A stretch of 8,676 nt of DNA, taken from contig CATJWA010000131.1 of assembly GCA_949744025.1 (NCBI GenBank), positions 1 to 8,676 on the forward strand. The letters are read 5' to 3'. Position 1 is the first letter of the stretch, and each line of letters opens with the position of its first letter. This document shows, piece by piece, positions 5,915 through 8,676 of this stretch. The notes under the pieces were generated by a model. The model was not told the DNA's origin and searched no databases. It saw only the letters and a list, made by a program, of their open reading frames with translations. Origin of the DNA: an uncultured Eubacteriales bacterium (lineage in GTDB: Bacteria; Bacillota; Clostridia; Oscillospirales; Oscillospiraceae). The translations under genes and the position numbers were made by a program.

Positions 5915-5943
5915 TTGACAGGAGGAGCAAAAAAGGCTAAACT
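5915..5943 (+). promoter_or_regulatory. prmA promoter (sigma-A type)
   Basis: A perfect -35 box TTGACA (5915-5920), a 17-base spacer and the -10 box TAAACT (5938-5943). Initiation would fall near 5950, leaving a leader of about 32 bases before the prmA ATG. It lies just downstream of parS site 2. Confidence 0.7.
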
Positions 5944-5981
5944 GGTAAAAACAAACTAAAACACTTACGGAGGAGAAGGCA

Positions 5982-6914
5982 ATGCGCTGGATAGAAGCGG
6001 CAATACCGACCGAGAGCGGAAAAATAGACGGGCTGTGCCTGAAATTGACGGAGCTGGGGATAGACGGCCTTTCAATAGAGGACGAGGAGGATTTCAAGAA
6101 TTTTCTTGAGAACAACCGCCAGTACTGGGACTATGTGGACGAGGAGCTCGACCGGCGCTTTGAGGGACTGTCTCAGGTGAAATTTTACCTGCCCGACGAC
6201 GAGGACGGGAGGGCGCAGCTTGAGAGCATACGCGTCGCGCTGGAGGAAAAAATAAACGTGTCCTACGTTCAGGACAGCGATTGGGAGAACAACTGGCGGG
6301 AATTTTACAAGCCGCTGAAAATAGGGGAGCGTCTGCTGGTTGTGCCGGAGTGGGAGTCTCCGGACGCGGAGGGGAGGACCGTGCTGCGCTTAGACCCCGG
6401 GCTCATCTTCGGCACGGGAAGCCACGCGACGACGCGGATGTGCCTGTGCGCCCTGCAGGAGCTCGAGCTTGAGGGCAAGCGGGTGCTCGACCTCGGCTGC
6501 GGAAGCGGAATACTGGGCATAGGCGCGGCGGTGCTCGGCTGTGCGGGCGTGACGGGCTGCGACATTGACCCGAAGGCCCCCGACGTGGCGGCCTCCAACG
6601 CCGCGCTCAACGGGATAGGCGGCGAGGGTTTTAAGATTTATGCCGGAGACATACTCTCCGACGCGGGACTCAGGAGGATTATCGGCGGCGGCTATGACGT
6701 GGTGCTGGCGAACATCGTCGCGGACGTGATAATTCCCCTGTCGGGGTTTGTCAGTGAATTTATGGCGCCGGGGGGCGTGTTTATCTGCTCGGGGATTATT
6801 GATAACCGCGCGGAGGAGGTCCGCGCGGCGCTGGCGGGGAATGGGTTCGAGCTTGTGAGGCAGCGGCACGAGGAGGAGTGGAGCTGCTTTGAGTGCCGTG
6901 TAAGGGGAGAATGA
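5982..6914 (+). CDS. prmA: Ribosomal protein L11 methyltransferase PrmA
   Basis: An S-adenosylmethionine-dependent enzyme that methylates amino groups of ribosomal protein L11 in the cytoplasm. The 310-residue length is normal. An N-terminal substrate-recognition domain (about 1-100) ends in the family segment DSDWENNWREFYKPLKIGERLLVVPEW (98-124). It is followed by DPGLIFGTGSHATTRMCL (138-155), the SAM-binding motif LDLGCGSGILGIGAA (169-183), the acidic ribose-binding motif CDIDP (193-197) and NIVADVI (244-250), which corresponds to the NILA motif. A final PGG...SGII block (263-273) is also typical. GSHATT replaces the commoner GTHPTT. The ATG has GGAGG 8 bases upstream (GGAGGAGAAGGCA). It stands divergently from parA, sharing the parS region, and converges on gpr 59 bases downstream. 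Confidence 0.96.
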   Translation: MRWIEAAIPTESGKIDGLCLKLTELGIDGLSIEDEEDFKNFLENNRQYWDYVDEELDRRFEGLSQVKFYLPDDEDGRAQLESIRVALEEKINVSYVQDSDWENNWREFYKPLKIGERLLVVPEWESPDAEGRTVLRLDPGLIFGTGSHATTRMCLCALQELELEGKRVLDLGCGSGILGIGAAVLGCAGVTGCDIDPKAPDVAASNAALNGIGGEGFKIYAGDILSDAGLRRIIGGGYDVVLANIVADVIIPLSGFVSEFMAPGGVFICSGIIDNRAEEVRAALAGNGFELVRQRHEEEWSCFECRVRGE

Positions 6915-6973
6915 TTTTCCAGTTTATGTAAACGGAGAGACGCCCGCCGGGCGAAGCTCCCCTGCGCCTGACC

Positions 6974-7876
6974 TCAGCTCAGGAACATATCCACATCGGA
7001 TATGGATAAACCGTCGTGAAGGGCTAAATTCAGAGAGTAGCCGAGAAGTTTGGAGATATCGCGCACGTTTTTGTCGATGTCACGCGGGGTAACTATCATC
7101 CGGCCGTCCTCGCCGAAGGAATCGGGGTCGAGCTCGGAGCCGGAGCGCGCGGCAAGGTCAAGCGTGAGCGTCGCCGCGTCCACGACCGTGGGAACGCCGA
7201 GGGCTATCACGGGCACGCCGAGAGTCTCGCGGCTGAGCTCCTGGCGCGAGTTGCCCACTCCGGAGCCGGGGACGATGCCCGTATCGGATATCTGGACCGT
7301 GCGGCAGAGCCTGTCCGTGCAGCGCGCGGCAAGGGCGTCAACGGCCACGACAAGCTCGGGGCGAAGCTTTTCGGCAAGCGCGGAGACGACGCTGCCGCTT
7401 TCGATGCCGGTGGTGCCCAAAACGCCGCTGCAAAGGGCGGAAACGGGGCGAAAGGAGCCGAAATACTCCGGAAGCTGCTCGCGCAGGTGGCGCGTGACCA
7501 TCACGCAGTCAACCGTCTCGGGTCCGACCGCGTCGGGAGTTATCGCGCGGTTGCCGAGGCCCGCGATGAGCACGCCGCCGTCGGGCGAGAGGCTGAAAAT
7601 GTCACGAAGCTGTGAGCTGAGCAGAGCGCAGGCATCGGCAAAGGCGTTTTCCTCGCGCCGGAGCAGCCCGTCGAGCTCTACGGTGACGTATTTTCCGCGC
7701 GGCTTGCCGAGGGCCTGCTCGCCGCGTTCGTCAAGTATTTCAACCAGGGACAGGCCGAAGCCGCCGCGCTGCTCGTGCCGGGCGCGCACGCCCTCAAGCT
7801 CGCTTGTCCGGCCCATGCTCTCGCGCCAGAGCTCCTGCGCCTCCACGGCCAGATCGGTGCGGATTCTACTAATCAT
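6974..7876 (-). CDS. gpr: Spore germination protease GPR
   Basis: GPR is an aspartic-type endoprotease made as a zymogen in the forespore; on germination it degrades the small acid-soluble proteins that coat spore DNA. RTDLAVEA (6-13) is the region where the Bacillus zymogen cuts itself (RTD/LAVEA). GLGNRAITPDAVGPE (106-120) contains Asp115, and VVAVDALAARCTDR (176-189) contains Asp180; these match the two catalytic aspartates (127 and 193 in B. megaterium). QISDTGIVPGSGVGN and TLGVPVIALGVPTVVDA are the strongest family blocks, and MIVTPRDID plus LNLALH close the protein. At 300 residues it is about 70 shorter than the Bacillus enzyme, mainly by loss of a region after PTVVDA. The ATG has GGGAGGT 9 bases upstream. 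It is divergent from rpsT and convergent with prmA. Confidence 0.96.
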   Translation of the reverse strand: MISRIRTDLAVEAQELWRESMGRTSELEGVRARHEQRGGFGLSLVEILDERGEQALGKPRGKYVTVELDGLLRREENAFADACALLSSQLRDIFSLSPDGGVLIAGLGNRAITPDAVGPETVDCVMVTRHLREQLPEYFGSFRPVSALCSGVLGTTGIESGSVVSALAEKLRPELVVAVDALAARCTDRLCRTVQISDTGIVPGSGVGNSRQELSRETLGVPVIALGVPTVVDAATLTLDLAARSGSELDPDSFGEDGRMIVTPRDIDKNVRDISKLLGYSLNLALHDGLSISDVDMFLS

Positions 7877-7915
7877 TGTGGTTTTACCTCCCAGAGCTTT
7901 ACAAGATTTTGTGTT

Positions 7916-7944
7916 TATTATTTGCGGGAGGAAAAAAGCTATAC
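7916..7944 (-). promoter_or_regulatory. Possible forespore (sigma-F/sigma-G) promoter of gpr
   Basis: On the - strand, GTATA (7940-7944) is followed by a 17-base spacer and AATAATA (7916-7922). These resemble the -35 (G.ATA) and -10 (CATNNTA) elements of forespore sigma factors. The position, about 40 bases upstream of the start codon, is suitable, and Bacillus gpr is known to be read by sigma-F and sigma-G. No good sigma-A promoter is seen for gpr. The match is short, so confidence is limited. Confidence 0.4.
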
Positions 7945-7970
7945 GCTTTAAAATATTTTTGAAAAAAAGC

Positions 7971-7999
7971 TTGATTTTTCAGGGTATTGCTGGTACAAT
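7971..7999 (+). promoter_or_regulatory. rpsT promoter with extended -10
   Basis: TTGATT (7971-7976), a 17-base spacer and TACAAT (7994-7999) with TG one base upstream. The A/T-rich run at 7948-7970 directly upstream could act as an UP element, as is common for ribosomal protein genes. Initiation would fall near 8006. Confidence 0.7.
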
Positions 8000-8005
8000 A
8001 ATTAT

Positions 8006-8112
8006 CCGTGAGTTCATCTGCACTGATAGAAAATCACGCGGGGCGGGCGCTGTGCGCGTCTGCCGCTGAAATATAACGGCAGTAAACCGTAAACAGGAGG
8101 AGGTGGCAAGGT
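8006..8112 (+). promoter_or_regulatory. Structured leader of rpsT
   Basis: The predicted 107-base leader contains two hairpins. The first is ACGCG/CGCGT (8036-8040 with 8055-8059), with an alternative GCGC/GCGC pairing at 8047-8057. The second is CTGCCG/CGGCAG (8060-8065 with 8077-8082), which stacks directly on the first. S20 autoregulates its translation in E. coli; a similar role here is only inferred. The ribosome binding site AGGAGGAGGT follows at 8095-8104. Confidence 0.35.
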
Positions 8113-8379
8113 ATGCCCAATATCAAGTCTTCTGCAAAGAGGGACGCGCTGGCGAAGGCCCGCAACGCGAAGAACAAGGCGGAGAAGTCCGCGCTGAAGA
8201 CCGCTGTGAAGAAGTTCGACGCGGCTGTCGCTCAGGGAGACAAGGAGGCTGCGCGCAGCACCTTTACTGCTGCGGTTACGGCCGTTGACAAGGCCGCGGG
8301 AAAGCATCTGATTCACAAGAACAACGCGGCAAACAAAAAGTCAAAGATGGCCGGCAAGCTCAACGCTATGGCCGACTGA
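8113..8379 (+). CDS. rpsT: 30S ribosomal protein S20
   Basis: An 88-residue, strongly basic protein that binds 16S rRNA early in small-subunit assembly. The N-terminus MPNIKSSAKR, followed by RNAKNKAEKSALKTAVKKF (17-35), is characteristic of S20. The conserved KAAGKHLIHKNNAANKKSKMAGKLN segment (60-84) is complete. The sequence is almost entirely helical and Ala/Lys-rich, as expected. The ATG has a very strong ribosome binding site (AGGAGGAGGT, 8 bases upstream). It is transcribed alone, divergently from gpr, and ends in its own terminator, which overlaps the last base of the stop codon. Confidence 0.97.
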   Translation: MPNIKSSAKRDALAKARNAKNKAEKSALKTAVKKFDAAVAQGDKEAARSTFTAAVTAVDKAAGKHLIHKNNAANKKSKMAGKLNAMAD

Positions 8380-8425
8380 AAGCGATGATACCCGCTCTGA
8401 TTTATCAGGGCGGTTTTCGCTTTTT
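8379..8425 (+). terminator. rpsT intrinsic terminator
   Basis: An upper 9-bp stem (8392-8400 with 8405-8413, one G-U, TTTA loop) sits inside a second pairing of AAAGCG (8379-8384) with CGCTTT (8418-8423). TTTTT follows directly. Confidence 0.85.
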
Positions 8426-8486
8426 ACGGTTTGGGCCGCATACCCTTCGCCTGCTCCTGAAGCCGAAGGCACGGTTATTCCGCCGC

Positions 8487-8538
8487 TCCGGATTTTTCCA
8501 TAGAGGCCCGGCGCAAGCCGGAATTTATGGAAAACGGA
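8487..8538 (+). other. Long stem-loop with GCAA tetraloop in gene-free DNA
   Basis: Three stacked stems, all Watson-Crick: TCCG (8487-8490) with CGGA (8535-8538), TTTTCCATA (8494-8502) with TATGGAAAA (8526-8534), and CCGGC (8508-8512) with GCCGG (8517-8521). The loop is GCAA, a stable GNRA tetraloop if read from the + strand. A 4-base bulge and a 5x4 internal loop separate the stems. It lies between the rpsT terminator and another terminator. I see no promoter of its own and no coding sequence in 8426-8563. It could be a structured RNA, a 3' processing element or a palindromic repeat. Confidence 0.4.
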
Positions 8539-8563
8539 TATGAAAAACTGCGAATATTTTCTG

Positions 8564-8610
8564 ACAAAGCAAATCCCGCGCCGAAAAGGCGCGGGATTTG
8601 CTTTGTTTAT
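8564..8610. terminator. Bidirectional intrinsic terminator, 19-bp stem
   Basis: A perfect 19-bp inverted repeat (8564-8582 with 8588-8606) has a 5-base loop (GAAAA). T-rich sequence follows on the + strand. On the - strand it begins directly after the stop codon of the partial gene at 8607, so its main job is probably to end that gene. Confidence 0.85.
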
Positions 8611-8676
8611 TCCACCTCAAGGGGGAAGGTGATTATAATCGGCTGCTCGCCGCCGGCAGTCTCGCCGGTATCCCCC
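8607..8676 (-). CDS. C-terminal end of an unidentified protein (cut by window)
   Basis: On the - strand the frame ending at TAA (8607-8609) is open to the window edge and gives 22 residues ending PIIITFPLEVE, preceded by a Gly/Glu/Thr-rich segment (GDTGETAGGEQ). The terminator placed directly after the stop supports a real gene end. The fragment is too short to assign a family. Confidence 0.5.
   Translation of the reverse strand, partial: GDTGETAGGEQPIIITFPLEVE

Noticed and set aside
6941..6953. CGCCC/GGGCG hairpin between prmA and gpr as a terminator
   Set aside because: Only 5 bp with no U-run on either strand; termination here is not supported.
7050..8069. Long + strand open frame of 339 codons
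   Set aside because: It is the complement of gpr, Ser/Arg/Pro-rich and without family features; it also crosses the rpsT promoter.
1..8676. CRISPR arrays, tRNA or rRNA genes, insertion sequences
   Set aside because: No regularly spaced repeats, cloverleaf-like sequences, transposase fragments or terminal inverted repeats with target duplications were seen.

Overview
The window looks like a piece of a GC-rich, endospore-forming member of the Clostridia (Bacillota), probably an Oscillospiraceae/Ruminococcaceae-type gut anaerobe. Three things support this. There is a germination protease gene (gpr), which is confined to spore formers. There is a ParA/ParB system with Bacillus-type parS sites. 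The gene starts carry strong GGAGG ribosome binding sites in a GC-rich genome. The lineage is inferred from gene content, not from a phylogeny.

Layout. Positions 1-1174 (+): the 3' end of asnS (asparaginyl-tRNA synthetase), then a six-helix YczE/YitT-like membrane protein, closed by a perfect 16-bp terminator. Positions 1247-1603 (-): an unrecognised 118-residue protein. Positions 1604-2041: a gene-free stretch with two opposed housekeeping-type promoters and paired stems whose G-U pairs favour the + strand. I read it as a candidate small RNA overlapping the long leader of the unrecognised gene. Positions 2042-5720 (-): parA, parB, serS and mscL in one direction. This is an origin-proximal type of cluster for chromosome segregation, plus seryl-tRNA synthetase and a mechanosensitive channel. 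Positions 5721-5981: a divergent control region with a parA promoter, two parS sites 84 bp apart and a prmA promoter. Positions 5982-6914 (+): prmA, ribosomal protein L11 methyltransferase. Positions 6974-7876 (-): gpr. Positions 7877-8112: a divergent region with a possible forespore promoter for gpr and an extended -10 promoter for rpsT. Positions 8113-8379 (+): rpsT (ribosomal protein S20) with its terminator. Positions 8426-8563: gene-free, holding a long stem capped by a GCAA tetraloop. Positions 8564-8676: a 19-bp terminator and the last 22 codons of a - strand gene.

How the genes work together. Translation genes (asnS, serS, prmA, rpsT) are interleaved with chromosome segregation (parA, parB, parS), osmotic safety (mscL) and spore germination (gpr). 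ParB would load on the parS pair beside the promoters of its own operon and of prmA, so ParB spreading could affect both. Nearly all coding sequence belongs to well-known families. The less explained parts are the 1604-2041 intergenic region, the 1247-1603 protein and the 8487-8538 stem-loop.
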